This document shows, piece after piece, positions 1-13,746 of a DNA stretch of 64,000 nt. This stretch comes from Anarhynchus alexandrinus (lineage: Eukaryota > Chordata > Aves > Charadriiformes > Charadriidae): the NCBI GenBank assembly GCA_008711295.1, contig VUYV01000100.1, positions 1,299,106 to 1,363,105 of the forward strand, read 5' to 3'. The position numbers were made by a program, and so were the translations under genes. Below the pieces are notes generated by a model. It made no database searches. It was not told the origin of the DNA and worked only from the letters and a program-made list of their open reading frames with translations. Numbering within the stretch: the stretch's first letter is position 1; the number at the start of each line of letters is the position of its first letter.

Positions 1-3000
1 TCTTTTGATTCTGATGAATAGAAAGGCAGAGATAGAAAAGAGAGAGGGGACCAGAAGAGGTACTTGGGTACTCTTTCTCAAGAAGTCATACAAATTACAG
101 GAAAGTATAACTCAGCTAACAGTTTCTTAATTTTCTTAATACAGAACTTAAAATTGTGAGTAGACCTTTTTAGGAAAATATCCTTAATTCACATCTAATA
201 ATTTTTTTTAGGAATGCAGATATTTTTAGGAGGCATAGTAGATGGATACATTACCTCTTGTGAAAGAATACCATCTGAGTTAAGGGAGCAAAGTGAGGTT
301 TTAGTTTTGTTTTTAAAGGGAAATTACTTTATGTTATGACTCATCAGAACAAGTTAATTTTCCTATTATCATGTTTTACCTTTAAGCAATAATTTTATTT
401 TAAAATCCATAACAATACATCTGGGTTGCATTCTGGAAATGAAGCCGATATGAAAATATGACCTGAGGCATTTGAACAACCAAAAAACCCCTTTCCTTTG
501 TATTTCAAAGTAATGAACATCAGTGCACTGCTTTGGCCTCCAGTAGTGTTACAGAGCGCCTAGAAGCGATTTCAATAACATTATCTAATTAATTTTCCTG
601 TATTTCCAAGACGTAGGTAGGGAGTTATTTATTGAACTTCTTTTACAATTGAATGACAATTAGAAACAGCTTGAATGACTTTCCCAAAAAGTTGCAAAGC
701 ATCATTTGCAGAGGCAGACTTAAAATAGTCTTTTCTCAGGTTCTAATATAATCACAAGTTCCTCTTGTCGCTCTTACAATTATGAAGGAATGTGTCCTTT
801 CAATTGACCTTCTTTCATGCATAAAAATAAGCCCTGCAACCTCCTCATGTCTCTGCATTGTGCAGCTCTTGAAAGTTCTGTGAAGATTGCTGTATCTCCC
901 CAAAGTTTTGAAAAGATCTCAGCCTGTCATGAGGGTGCTTGACCTTTGCCAGTAACCCAGGTACTCGATGCATCACCTCACTGCCTTCCCGACATGCATA
1001 TAAAACAGTGTGACTTTATATTTCCTTTTCCAATTACTCACAAACTAATCTAAGCTGTGTTTTGCAAGCACTTTTTTATTTTCCCAAATGACAAGTGTAT
1101 TAGCTAAGACTGTCAGCCTAGCTGCCAGCTCCCCAAAGCAAACCCAGCACGCTGTGACCTCATGCATGCAGCACGCAGGACTGACTACAAGCAGGGGGCT
1201 CCTAGGAAATAGATGTGAAGCCTGGGCCCTGTCTCAGCTGCCTTGGTAAGCATGTTTTATGATAAGCTTTATCTCATTAGGAGAGGGAAGGGGGAAATCT
1301 TGGTCAAAGTCCAACTCTAGAGCTTATGTTGAGACTGAACTTTTCTGCTGTCCAAGTCTGCCATATCAAATTAGGGAGAATAAAGCCGGCTGCTTGCCCG
1401 ATTATTTATAACATCACAGGAAACTTGGAATGACTTATTAAGGATGGAAATAGTTCTCTTTCCTCAGAAATGGATCTTGCTTTGCCAAGATACACAGTGA
1501 GTGACTGTGTGTAAGAGTAGTGCACAAATACCTTCCACATCGAAGGTTATTAAAATATACCTGGCCTCGTTTATCAGCACTCACATGATATGCATGCACC
1601 CACGCTGTGATACCTAAAAAAAGAGTTCCAGGGAGCCCTGCTGGATGTTTTGAGGGGCAGGAACAGATCTGGAAATGCAAAAATAAAAATAAAATGAAAA
1701 CACAGATCAGCACGCTTGTTGCATCTTTGACAGTGTCAATGAGCCTTTAGCATGGACCCTGACGAACATTTTAGTACAAGTTAATACCCACTGACCACAC
1801 AGGCTTTTCATTAAAAATAAAGCAGTTAAGTCTATCCCCTTGAGCATTACAAGAATATATCTTGGGCCAGCTTTGGGAGGGAGAAAGTGTAGTCTGATAC
1901 CCATAGCAGGAAAGTTCATGTTGGATTTAATTTCTAACTCACTCCGTGACCATAAGGCTCTTTATCCCACCTCTCTGTTCCAGCACACCTAACATGAAGC
2001 TAAAAATATAGCACCTATAGGTGCTGTGAACCAACCTTTATCAAGGGCTTTGATTCAGAAAACTTGAATATCTCATTTCTGAAGAGGACTTAAAATGGGA
2101 AAATAGCACACAGTATTTGAAAGGGAGCTGGGTAGGATGAGTGGGGTGGACTAGAACCTGTGTCTTCATAGCCTGGTAGTTCTGGCTGTGGTAATTATCT
2201 GACAGACAATTCACAGGGAACGCCTGAGAGAGAGAAAGATGGAAGAATCTAAATTTCATGGATAAAATTAAATTCAATCACCCCTTTCCAAAAATTTCCC
2301 AAGACTGCAACTGCCTGCATTTCAAAAACAGTATTCCAAAGAGCAAAGGTTTGGGCCTCTGTGGCTGTGGCTGTCCATGTTAGACTGTAAGAACAGTTGC
2401 AACATGATTATAAGAATGTAGGGTTGCAAGGAAGTGAGAGAAAGCAGACACTGACTGGAATATCAGGAAAATGATATTAACTAAGGATTTGATTTTTTTC
2501 TTGTTACATGTAACTGCTCTTTTCTGAACTGTCTGTACACATAAAATGACTATTCTTGGTTTGTTTTGTCACTGCATCCCTGGCTTCATTTGCAGGTAGC
2601 TTTGTGAAACAGAAATCTTGCTCAGAGATGTCAAGTTTGTTGTCATCTTTGTGAATCAAAAGAACAAAACAAAGTATCTGTGCTGCTTTGACTTTCTTGT
2701 TCCTGCTGAAGCTGGAAGAGGCAAGGAGGGCTCACAGAGTTTCGAGTAGAAGAGGACTGATCCTCTCTTTTTACATTTCATCTGCTAAATAGAACTTTTT
2801 CTTGGGCTACAAATGTACTTTAATTTCTGGCTCTGACTAGGAGCTTTTTGGAATAACTGTAGGAATTCAGTTTCTCCAGTTTTCAAGTTATTTGGGGCCT
2901 ATTTGACAACAATAGGATCTAACTTCCTTCATTTAGATATTCAGAAGAGAAAGGCACTGGACACTGACAGGTCCACAGGGCAAGGTTCAATACGCTTTAG

Positions 3001-4159
3001 CTTGAACTTTCAAAAATCTGGTTAAGGGCCCAAATCAGAAAAAAAAAAAAAGTACTGAAGGACTGCTCACTGACTCAATGCCTCAAAATCAGATCCAAGT
3101 CTGAGGAGTGGAATTCATGGTGCAGCGTGGGACATCTAAACTTTCCAGTACAGCTCTCAAATATGATTCATATCAGCCAATATGTTTGGAAGGTGGATGT
3201 CTAAGCTACACATTTGAAAATATCAAAGAGAGGGAAGCATCTAAAATTTTGTCTTTCTCCTGAATTTAGGCACTTACCCGTAGTCCAAATTAGGTTCTGT
3301 GAAACTGAGATTTGCAACGAAAACGCTTCTCCTGCATTTCTCTATGTAAGTCATACGAAGTGTCAGCAAAGACAACTGTCTCCTGCTTCTCTTTCAGAAG
3401 ATAGCCAGAGAGGGGGAGGAGGAGGAGGTGATATTACTAAACACAATTTGCGTAACAGTCTTGCTATGAAAGTACTTGCCGCCTTCTCCTGACCTATTTT
3501 CGAATGAAAGTGACTGTGGGAGCTATGCAACGTGCTGAAGTTGATGCTGTCATTATGCATGAAGTGAGCTCAGAGCACACCTACCAAACCGGACCACTGG
3601 GCGGACTTAGCACAAGGGCGCACTGTTTTGCATCCCAGATGGACTGGGTGTGGAGGATGTGCATTTAGATATTCCATTCAGCTGAGAGGGTGACATGTTT
3701 GGGTGTGTGCAGCGACACACTAAATTAGAAAACTTAGATGTGTCTGGACTCTCAAACGTGTAAATGAGTACGTGGAGTTTTTTAGATCACCTGTCTGGAT
3801 ACGTGTGTTTAAATTACACTATAATTGTATGACAGGTGCCTCAATGCTGTTTTGGACTGTTTTGGACATTGCCTCTGCATAAGAGTTTTGGTAATTTTAT
3901 TTTTCGAGCTTCTAACTAGAATTCAGGTGTAACAGAAGCAATAAAAAGCCTGATCTTGGAGAGTTATTTAAATTTTAAATAAACCTAGATTTTACCCAAA
4001 ATAACAAGATCTACAAAAAAGGTAGGGGGCAAACCCCATATTTTTTTCTAGACCTTGAGCTCTAACAGTTGTGTCTCTTTAATTTTTTGATGTTTCTGTA
4101 CGTCTTACTTGTGGGTTGGTTTTTTTTGGTGTGTGGTTTGTTGTTTGTTTTTCTTTCAG
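1..4159. other. AT-rich non-coding stretch
   Basis: I see no gene here. Reading frames are short and look like chance. The only low-complexity items are an A run near 3039-3051, a GGA-rich patch near 3411-3429, and a T/G-rich stretch over about 4095-4157. That T/G stretch serves as a long pyrimidine-rich tract in front of the candidate exon at 4160. The composition fits an intron or intergenic DNA of a vertebrate. Confidence 0.6.
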
Positions 4160-4202
4160 GTGCTGTACATCATTGTCTTAGTAGTTGTCACTATCTAAGC
4201 AG
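4160..4202 (+). other. candidate 43-bp exon (splice-site motifs only)
   Basis: A very T-rich tract ends in TTTCTTTCAG at 4150-4159. After 43 bases a near-consensus donor follows, GCAG|GTAAGC at 4199-4208. The block is open in one frame only: two leftover bases, then 13 codons beginning AVHHCLSS, then two bases into the next codon. Another frame reads a hydrophobic string ending in a stop. I do not recognise either product. Paired splice motifs of this quality do occur by chance in 64 kb, so this may be a cryptic or non-coding exon, or nothing. It is on the same strand as the candidate exon at 9171. Confidence 0.2.
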
Positions 4203-6794
4203 GTAAGCAGTAGAATTGTATTGTTCTGAGATATATCATTAAAATATATTGAGAAGAAGGAAGCCTGTAAGAAAGAAAATAGTATATGGAAAAATGTAGA
4301 AACATTTTTGGCCTTCCCCATGGCTTAAGAATGGTCTTACATACGCCAGAGACTCTATTGAATATCTATAACTTTTAAAAAGGCTATAAGCACAAAGGGT
4401 AAATCCTCAAAGGTTAACAAAATGGATACCCGGGTAGTAAAAAAGAGGTAGACATACCTGTAAACCTCTTTCCCAGGAAAAGAAATGACTAATTCTCTCC
4501 ACTGCCAGGTTTTCTCAGTGTAATTGCTTCTGAATAAAGCTGCACATCTTCATTCAACACATAAAGTCTCAGTCCATTTTTTAATTTCTTTCTTTTTCCT
4601 GTTTTTCCTTTGTCTATTTTTGAAGACTAAAGTGAAGACATGCAATATCATTAAGTGCAATTAGAGTATCTTGAATTGTTCACCATGTGGAACTCTCAAG
4701 TGTTGAGATCTCAGAGACCACAATCCGCTCAGCTGATCCCTTGGCTCATAGGGATGGTGTCCAGCAGACAGAATAAAGCAGATTCTGAGTCAAATAACGG
4801 AGAGAATGTGTGACTGCAAGCAACTGAGTTATCCCGGTTTAATGAGTTCCCACAAGCAGTAAGTAATCACTTGTGATTTTCTGCCTCCATCATAAAGGAG
4901 GCGAATACTAAGTATGCAGAATCATGAAAATTATAAAAGGCTGCTGACTAGCAGCTCTGTCCTCCTTGTTCATTGTTTTTAATAAGACATGGCACATCAT
5001 AAGCACAAGGATCAACCCTGACCCTTTTTAAGGTGTGGTTCTTTTTTGCACCTCTATTGATGTCTGGTCAAATTTGTGGATTATGGGCAATAATTAGTTA
5101 ATCTACAGAGAAGGGTGGGGTAGATGGACTCCTTCTGATAAAACAAGAACTTATTTAAACTTCCTCAAACTTGCAGTGAAGCAGTTCCAGTTTTTCCTGG
5201 AGTTTTTAGACAGTGTTTAACTGTTAAGAAATTATATATAGAGAGAGATTTATATGCATATGTATAAATACATATTCATATTCACTTTTAGTTTTGCATT
5301 TTTGAATTCCAACTGGCCTTTCTCTTGGTATGTCTTATCCAAACAGAAGAAGGAAGTTTCAAAAAGTTTGCAGAAAAGTCTGCTGTCACTGCGTTTCCTG
5401 AGCATCTCCACTGTGATCCTCTGAGTCTCTGGCATACTGCTTGGGTCACAGGGGGACGTTCCTCAGAGTGCGCTGCCCTTTCTGCATAGATTATCAGTAA
5501 TCTTTATATTGACTGTGGTTTAGAGATTTTTTTAGATATCCAGCAGATTAGATGATGGTAGTGAACTAATTTTTGTTTTTCTTTTCTGCTATGTATTATT
5601 CATTTCTGTAGCCTGAAACCAGAAGTCAGTAGCTAAGCTGAGGAAAGCTGAAGAAAGCAATATAAAGTTTGATGTTAGTGAATACAGTAACTCTTCTAAT
5701 AGGATTTTATCTATGCTCTTGTTCTCATATTTCTTAAAAAAATAATAGCCATGATTTTCTATCCACAAAATATTAATTGTGAATAAAAATATACCTTTAA
5801 AATAATATATTTAATCACACCTACCCCATTGCTTTCCAATTTTTTCCACCTTCTGTTGCCGTCATCACTCTTAGGCTACTTCTAGAGAGAGCCAAAGTGA
5901 AGATAAACAAGAAGAGCTGGAGATCTGTTGATGCTGTATGATGACACATTCACACTTATATAAGTGTCACAGAACTTCTTTCTTACTGTGACATTTTTCT
6001 TAATAAAGGCAGTGGTTTTGTTGGGAACTGTGTGCATGCTTATACCAGGGCTAAATTTGTTTCTAATTATCTGGCACAATTGCCATAGCAGAGCATGCTG
6101 TGTGTGCCAGCACTACACAGATAGGGAGTTTGTGAGAAGAGAGACACATTCTGGATTTAGAATGTGAAAAGCAGCTGAGGAGTTCACCACGAGGCAGGGG
6201 TGTGAAAACTTTACTTACAAGTTGTTTTTTCCCACTGTGTCCTCCCTGCAGCTGATGGAGTAATATAGTTGTAATGGTTTGCTTACAGGCAGTCAATTAG
6301 GCACCTACAGTTACTCCACAGGGTGTAGATTTTACATGAGTGGCTTATTCATAAATAAAATGAATTACTGCAAATTTTGCTCTAATGTTCTCCATTCCTA
6401 AATGCGACTACATTATTTGTTCCAAGTCTTGTCACACTCACACGCAAGGTCTTTGTTTCCTGTTCTGCCCTCTTTACTACCAGGGTAGATTGACATAGAC
6501 TGATGTGTGATATTCCATTCTCTAGCACACAACACGTTTTTTTCCTGCCTTAGAGGTACTAGAATTCACATGCTTAAGGGTCGGTTCTGAGTGGAGGAAC
6601 TTAAAGAAAGACCCTGAATCTGAATTAATAATGCTGAATTGGTATTAATAATGCTAAATGCATACATCCTGAAGCTGTTATTGCACTGTATAGTTTTGAA
6701 GGGATGCTGTCACTGGAGATACATTTAAAGAGAGATCAATCTAAGCTTCTGACAGTTCATGAAAACTGAAAGTCAAATGCTACCTTACACCTTT

Positions 6795-6836
6795 TGCATA
6801 TGTACAATGAATGAAATGTACAATGCATATGTACAA
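6795..6836. repeat. short direct repeat
   Basis: TGCATATGTACAA occurs at 6795-6807 and again at 6824-6836, with a third copy of the core ATGTACAA between them. It looks like local duplication in AT-rich DNA. No function is evident. Confidence 0.6.
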
Positions 6837-7831
6837 ATTATTCCAAAACAAGGAATGACAGTCAGTATCCCTGCTTTCCCTGAGCAGTTGAATTCCATTC
6901 ATTTAGTTAGAGGTAGTGAGAAAGAAGATACATGACTTATGCTGGAAACACAATTTTAACTGTTTTCTGGTCTATGTACATATAGATATATGTGTATGCA
7001 TATGCAAAGAGATAGCAGTATAGAGGTAAAGAACAGATAAAATATTTACAATATTTTAATTACTAAAATGTGAAATAGCTAAGAATCACAGCTAAAACCA
7101 GGACTGCTCCATAAATCATGTCTTAACTCCTCTTAAGCAGTTCCTCCTGTCTTTGTTTGACTGCTATTTTCTCCTGCTCCTCTAAGAAGAAGCCTCTTCA
7201 CAGAACAAACATAAATACCCCCCAACCCCAAATTATACATTCCAGTCATTGTACTCTCTTATCAAAAACTTTTCCCCTTTTCCCCACCCCCATGTCCTTC
7301 CCCTCCTTTCCCTTGTCCTTCTCCTACTGTGGACTTTAAGTGGAATGTGGGTGGGATTGAGTTTAAGCGGCAGGCAGACAGACAGCAGGAAAAGGCTGTA
7401 TATACAAATATGTCCCAGGTGTCCTGACATGTCCTTGCCCTGCAAACGGTCACACTTGCTGTTGACAGGATGACGAACATCAGCCCAGAATCCGCACCCA
7501 TAATAAGACAATGATGTCACTGGCTCAGTCCCGCTACAGACTATTGTGGAAGAGGGAATGCAGCTATGATGTGAATACAAACAACTGTAAGAAGTATTTT
7601 GTTTCATAGGAAGATCTTTTAATGTAGGAGAGATTTCCTCTGTCTTTTCTCTTTCTTTTTCAATATTTAATATAGCTTCTTTGCACTGTTGATTTATTTT
7701 AAAAGTGTCATTCACTTCCATAGTACTAGGTAAATAAAGATGTATAAAAACAAAACATGTTAATAGTCATTGGGGGATCTTTTTAATAAGTATCTCCAGG
7801 CCATAAAAGATTAGATGTCTGGCCAGAAAAC

Positions 7832-7859
7832 TTTGGATGTTGACATTTGGATGTTGACA
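7832..7859. repeat. two-copy perfect tandem repeat of a 14-mer
   Basis: TTTGGATGTTGACA occurs twice back to back, at 7832-7845 and 7846-7859, with no mismatch. A perfect copy suggests a recent slippage duplication or an individual-specific allele. Confidence 0.8.
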
Positions 7860-9170
7860 CATCTATCATTATTACACTTATGTTTGCCAGATTTCATAAA
7901 ACACTGCCAGTCTCTGCACACTCACCCTGCAGTCAGCTCTCCCTCCAAGAAGTGGGATTTTATAGCATCCAGTACACAGTAAGGAATACATATGAGAGCT
8001 TTGATAGACATATATATATCCAAATATATATGTTTATACACCCACACACATAAAATATATATGTATCATTGATTTGTTCATGCAAAAATAAAAATGACTA
8101 CACAAAAGGAACAATATAGAAAATATGCTTCCTAGACTAGTTTTTGCTTTGGGGTACGTTATTTAATAGATCTCCTTCTTTCAGAATGGAGCATATCTAC
8201 AGAGGTATAGCTGTTATTTAGCTTGAGCATTATTTCATATAGTAAAGTTTTTTTAGAGTGATAGCCACTCATTAACTGATTTCCTATGAATGCTACAACA
8301 GGGGAGTTCAGAAAGAGACATGAAGGGGAGAAGGCTAATAGTGCCATACTCCAGTCCAGAAAGACTGCGTTGGATGTAGGAGTTAACATGTGCTACATAT
8401 TATTAATGGCCTCCAGGGTGCTTTTGTCTGAGTAAGCTCGAAGCAGGAGCTGCATTTCATAGCTACTGTACAGGGTACATAGCACATACCTCTAACGCAC
8501 ACCTATGATATAGTGGCTTGGACTGAATCCCCACACCATGGCTGTCTGGAATAGTGGGATTGCATTTCCACAGACTTAGCTGCCAAGAATATTCTCATTT
8601 TCTTACAAACATACTTTAAGGCTTTGATTCCTAAGGTAGGTCAGCACTCCTCTGTTCCCTGTAGAGTGCTGCCAGTCACATGGCCACCTGATTCAGGCCA
8701 GCCTAGATAAAGATGGAATTGCTATGGCACTTCAAGCCTTTTCCAGGGAAAGGCTTGCTGTGTGTACTGGTAGTTTAGGAGTGACATTTAAATAAGTGCA
8801 GACATAGCTGGAGCCTGGCAGAGTAAACAGTACTAGCAGAAAGAGGGAGCTGTATGGAAAAATAAAGTGATTCACTAATCTACAGAACAGCAGCACGTAG
8901 GGACATTGTCTGAGCACAGGTCTAAATGCAGTCACTCAAAGCTCAGTCTCTCAGCTGTCAGACTGATGGGTTTAGAGCTGCTATATGAAGAATTTACATC
9001 TTGAAGGTCACCTTCATCTTAAAGGTGAAGATGATGTTGATTGGGAGTATCTTTGTCCCAGAAGAAATAAAAAAGCCCAACACCTTTTTTTTTTTGCTTC
9101 CTGACAGTGTATACTCTTTAAATTCATAACCCATGTAGCTTTAATATGTAACAATTTTCTTCTACAACAG

Positions 9171-9299
9171 ATTCATGGCTCTGTACTTGAAGATGACTCC
9201 CCATCTCGACAGCCTTCTGGGCAGCCCAGTCCAGCTTGCACAACCCACAAGAGCAGATACAGCTTCATTAAAGGGCTAAAGTCCTTCCAGTGCATTTGA
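9171..9299 (+). other. candidate terminal coding exon, 42 codons plus stop
   Basis: A pyrimidine-rich tract ending TTTTCTTCTACAACAG precedes 9171, an acceptable splice acceptor. From 9171 one frame runs 42 codons to TGA at 9297-9299. It starts IHGSVLEDDSPSRQPSGQPS and ends KGLKSFQCI. The Ser/Pro/Gln-rich middle and basic-aromatic tail look like a cytoplasmic C-terminal tail rather than translated AT-rich noise, but I cannot assign a family. A second frame across the block is also open (it contains HLDSLLGSPVQLAQ), which weakens the coding case. The upstream sequence stays open in the same frame to a TGA near 9104, so the start at 9171 rests on the acceptor alone. No AATAAA stands out immediately downstream. 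Confidence 0.22.
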
Positions 9300-12200
9300 A
9301 ACTACCTGCCAGAACTATCTCAGTGTATAAAACTGAGGTTATGATCAACTTTGTTAACTTTTTTGAAAAAAGTTCCTATTCTCTACAGAATATATTTTAG
9401 CTACTTTTCATGAGAATCTTTAGAGTCACATATGCAAAATCCCCAAAGTTTTATGCTGAAAACAGCAATGCCAGCTAAAATTTCTTGATTTGGATGACAG
9501 GAGGGAACAAGGTTTACCAAAGTGTTTAGATTTTAAGTTTTTAACTGAACTGGAAAACATATGTGGAAAGTACCACCTAGACCACCTCTGTCTCCCAGAG
9601 ACATTCTGTACTGCCATCCACTAAAGAAATGATAAGGTAATGTGCTCCTGATCTCAATGGACAACTCTGAGTCCAAACTTTTTCCACACTCAGGATTTTC
9701 CATTCAGCACATAAGAGAAGTAGCTGGACAGCTGTGAATTTTAGATCCAGACGCTCGGTTACTCCATCTTCCCGTAAGCTATTTTCCAGTCTATTGTGTT
9801 CTGATATAGGGAATCAAAACAGATATCCTTTCTGGACAAAAGCCCAACCAGAACTAGGTTGGCTGACATAATTCACATGTTTCCAATGTACACTAAGACT
9901 GTTACACACCAGTTTCACTAACAACTTGGCATGCATTCAGTGGTGGCATCATTTCAAGGGATGGAGAGTCATAGGAAAGATTTTGTGCTAGATTCTGTCT
10001 CCTGAAACTGCTTTGCTTAAGGGATCAGTGCACAGGCTTCCTGGAGTTTCCTTTAATTGTTTGTGGAGAGCTGTGTTGCAGCTACTGAACATATCAGGCC
10101 TCACCATGACACAGATAACTTTAGTGGGCCTTGATTTATCTTGACATTTTATTTTATAACCTACCCATTGTATTTAACCCTGCTGTGAGTAGGTTGTGGG
10201 TAGTGGTTGCTCCTAGACCAAATGTGATGGACTGTCACTATGGACTACTACCAGTCAAAGCCCTTTGGCAGTTCAGTTAGTAGCAGTGGGTATTTTGGAA
10301 ACTCTGTGATTGCAGACAAAATAACTGCACTGCAGTCATGGGTGAACTCAGTTTTGTGCATAGTTTGGAGAAAAATTTGTCTCCAAACACAAATGTATGA
10401 TATTAATCTCATTTAGATTAGGTGAAATTGATGTTTAGGAAGAGGTATTATCTTTGGAGAAACCTAATTTACGTAGTCAATATGCCATTCAAAAGTCTAG
10501 AAGACAGCATAACAGGAGATGCTACTGCTGTATCCTTCTTCAAGGTGTTTAGAAAAGTGCTTGCAACAATTAAGTCACACTAAACAATACAGTGAAAAGA
10601 GCCAGGAAATCTTTCCTCCTTTCTTTTTGCTTAATCCCACTCTTGGAGCGAGGGTCTTTCAGGCCTTACGCACAGGGGCCACAATCAGTGCTAAATAGCA
10701 GCATACAAGCAAAAACATGGAGGAGGATTCTGATTTAGCCAGACTTAGGTAGGGATACAATACAAAGATTTCTATAACTATTACCCGCGCATGTCCTCAG
10801 ATGATCATTTCATTATTCTTCTGCCAAGGCTTCAAGCTGCTGACATTCAGCTGGCTACTTTATTTATCTATTTAAGTGTTTAAATGTTTGAGATTATGTT
10901 TCAAACTGCTGTTTTGCAATCCTTCTGCAACATTTGTCAGCTGGCTTCTCTCAGTGCAATATCACTGGGACAATAATTATGTCATCTAGTTTTAAAACTG
11001 TTTAAAAAGAGAAGATAAAAAAGGCAACAAAAAAAGGGGTAAACCTTTCACCTCTTCAAAGAGCAGGTATTCATAGGATCATTTCCAGCTCATAACATCA
11101 TATCCCACTAATAGTGACTCAATTGTTTGGAGAGGGCTTGGCCAGCATTCTAAACAATGATAACCTACATTTACCAGCATCCAGTAGGTCAGATGTGAAT
11201 TGAAGTACCCACTAGAGACATAAGGCCCTAATCTTTCTTTTTTTCCCCTTGGATGATCCACCATTAAAGCACTGCAGAATGGTTCCTGTCATCGTAACTC
11301 ACTGGCTTATGCTCAAGAGCCTGTCATCGGCCCTGTGTTTCCAACAAGCTTTCCTCTTGAAAGCGAAAAATGGAAGGAAATACCTGCTTGAAGTTTAAAT
11401 TCAGTCTGAAAGAAATGACAACAATAATTTTTGTTTCAAGCATTGTCGTTTTAAAGAAAAACAGTGTCTTACTTTGTAACATGATTGCTAAATTACACTG
11501 ACAATAGATCTCTCTAAAACTGCCGAGAAGGCAGAAGGTGAAATGGTGCTATTTTGGCACTGCTAAATTTTTGGTTGTTCGTGTGATTTTTCATTGTTCA
11601 GCCTAATAAGTGGAGCACAGCTAAAGTGGTGTAATGGTGTGTGGCTGCTAAAGTGCATTAACAAAGTGGTCATCGCCTAACTGTACAGGGATATTTAGAC
11701 AGCAGAGCAGGAAACCAGATGAAATTTCTACCTTAGTCCACAAGACTGACCTGTTTCTAAGGGATGGCATAAGAGCAAGGCTTAGAAAAGAAGAATGTCT
11801 AAGCTGCTATGGCTGGTATCACATATTAGTAACACAAAGGAACTGTGGCACTAATTCCTATTTTAGTATAGCAGAGGTGACAACAGTATTTATCCTCAGT
11901 CATAGGGAGACTATTGGGATGTAGTTTATGCTCATATGTTGTTAACATCTTGATATTCCTTTAGTCTCATTTGTTATTAGTGGTTTGCTTGTTTGTTTTT
12001 TTTTCACAGTTTGTCTGAATTTTCCAATCAAAGAAAGAACTATTAAGTCTCCCAAAGCAGCAAATCCTTTTCACTGATGTGTCCATTTATTTCCTTAAAT
12101 AAGTAAAACCTCAAGAGTTCCACACCTGTGAAGGAAATTTAATACACAGACATCAATGTTAAGAATATTTCTTCAAAAGCACATCCGGAATATTTCTTCC

Positions 12201-13746
12201 ATACTCCGCTTATATATTTATGCCCTTTTCAAGTAATCTTCATATGACATTCTGTTGTCTTTGAACTCTTTAGCCTGACTCACTGCTATTTGGCAAAGCA
12301 CTTTGTTTGCTACTTAAGACTCCTCATCATGAGGATGATATTGTGATGGTTGGGGTCAGCAGGAGGAGCTCTTACATTGAGCTGACAACTGAAGCAATCA
12401 GGAGTTGGCCAGTCATTCCTGTAATAGATGAAGGTGGGGGGAAGTTCTCCAACCTAATGTGTCACCTTTTACAATACTGCTTTGATAGTTTTAATCACCC
12501 AGAGCACTCTGGGTAGCAGGGTGGCTTTGTTTCTGCTATGGCCTTTGCTAGGAATTCCTCTTTGAGACAGATTCACTCTGGGGATCAGGCATGGACACTA
12601 ACCAGAATATGATAGGAAAGATGACAGCTTGCAACCTCATTCTGTTCTGGGAATATGTATACATGCGTGCAAATGAAACATGTGGGGAGAACAATTAATG
12701 TAGAACATATCTGGATTATGGATCATTGTCAATATTTTCTGTTTCACCCATAATAACAAAACATTTAGTCCTCTGAAAAAGATGTAACTTTTATCTTGAG
12801 TTAGTTTCCACCTTTTGACAACTTTCTTGTCAAGTTTCTTGTCTTTTTTGGTTTTTGGATTTAATTAATGCTGGATGCAGTAGCTGTATGAAAGAAAACT
12901 TGAGCATCTGAACTATGTTTGACACAAAATCTCTGCGAATTGTCGTTATGTTGTATGCAAATTTGCCTGTAATTTTTTCAAAGCGGACTACGTATAAATA
13001 TGTGCATAGGCCACACACCTTTACAAGTTGGACTTACTGCCTTAATTTGGGAGCAAACAACACTAATTACACAGTCAGAGTTTGTGATGCATGCCCATAG
13101 CCATAAAAATTGGCATGTAAGCTGTCAACTCATTTCACTTTAATCTAGATATCATTTGATGTAGGAGTTCATTAGCAGCCTGGTTTACATTCCAACACAG
13201 ATAAGCATTGAAAAGATTCTCTGTTCTGCTTTCAGACTTGCTGTCTGATATACGTTTGACGTGCTCCCTTGACTTCTTGTTTCCAGTGGAGATTACTTTT
13301 TTGTTTCATCACTCACCTGATTAATGACAGATCATAAAATAGCCATTATTACTTCAAGTCCTACATCTCATTGATTGTTAAGCAGTTTTTTCTCCTTCTT
13401 AAATTTCTTGTTATGCACCTGTTAATATAATGTCTAGTGTTTTGAACTAGGGTCTGCATCCTTAATAGAAAAAAAGTATCTCATGGCAAATTTTCTTACA
13501 TAAGAAAATGAATAACAATATATAACTACATATATATGCATCAAAAGTAAACAGAAATATTCTGGAAGTTTTTTTATTGGGATAACGTTCTAACTATTTT
13601 ATGTTCTTCTATTTGCATTTACTTTCTTTTACATACTTCAGCAAACTACTTGTTTCAAGTCTGTCTTACATCATAAACACAAAACATTTTCATGAGAAAA
13701 GGCATGGAATGAAAAGATACTTTAATTAACCAATTAGATATAGGAC
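9300..13746. other. AT-rich non-coding stretch
   Basis: I see no gene, recognisable transposon or long simple repeat. All frames over 60 codons here are isolated, lack splice context and have biased chance-like composition. Confidence 0.55.

Larger units (their letters stand above)
4203..9170. other. AT-rich non-coding stretch with simple repeats
   Basis: No recognisable gene. It contains TA/CATA-rich runs (about 5225-5275, 6970-7010, 7998-8062), a pyrimidine-rich run at about 7262-7327, two short direct repeats listed separately, and a small duplication of ATTAATAATGCT at 6624 and 6644. A 162-codon frame lies on the minus strand at 7233-7721. It has a Lys/Glu-rich start and a possible acceptor just upstream of its first Met, but it matches no family I know and is discussed as a finding only. 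Confidence 0.55.

Noticed and set aside
5952..5967. 16-bp palindrome ACACTTATATAAGTGT
   Set aside because: About one perfect palindrome of this length is expected by chance in a 64-kb AT-rich window.
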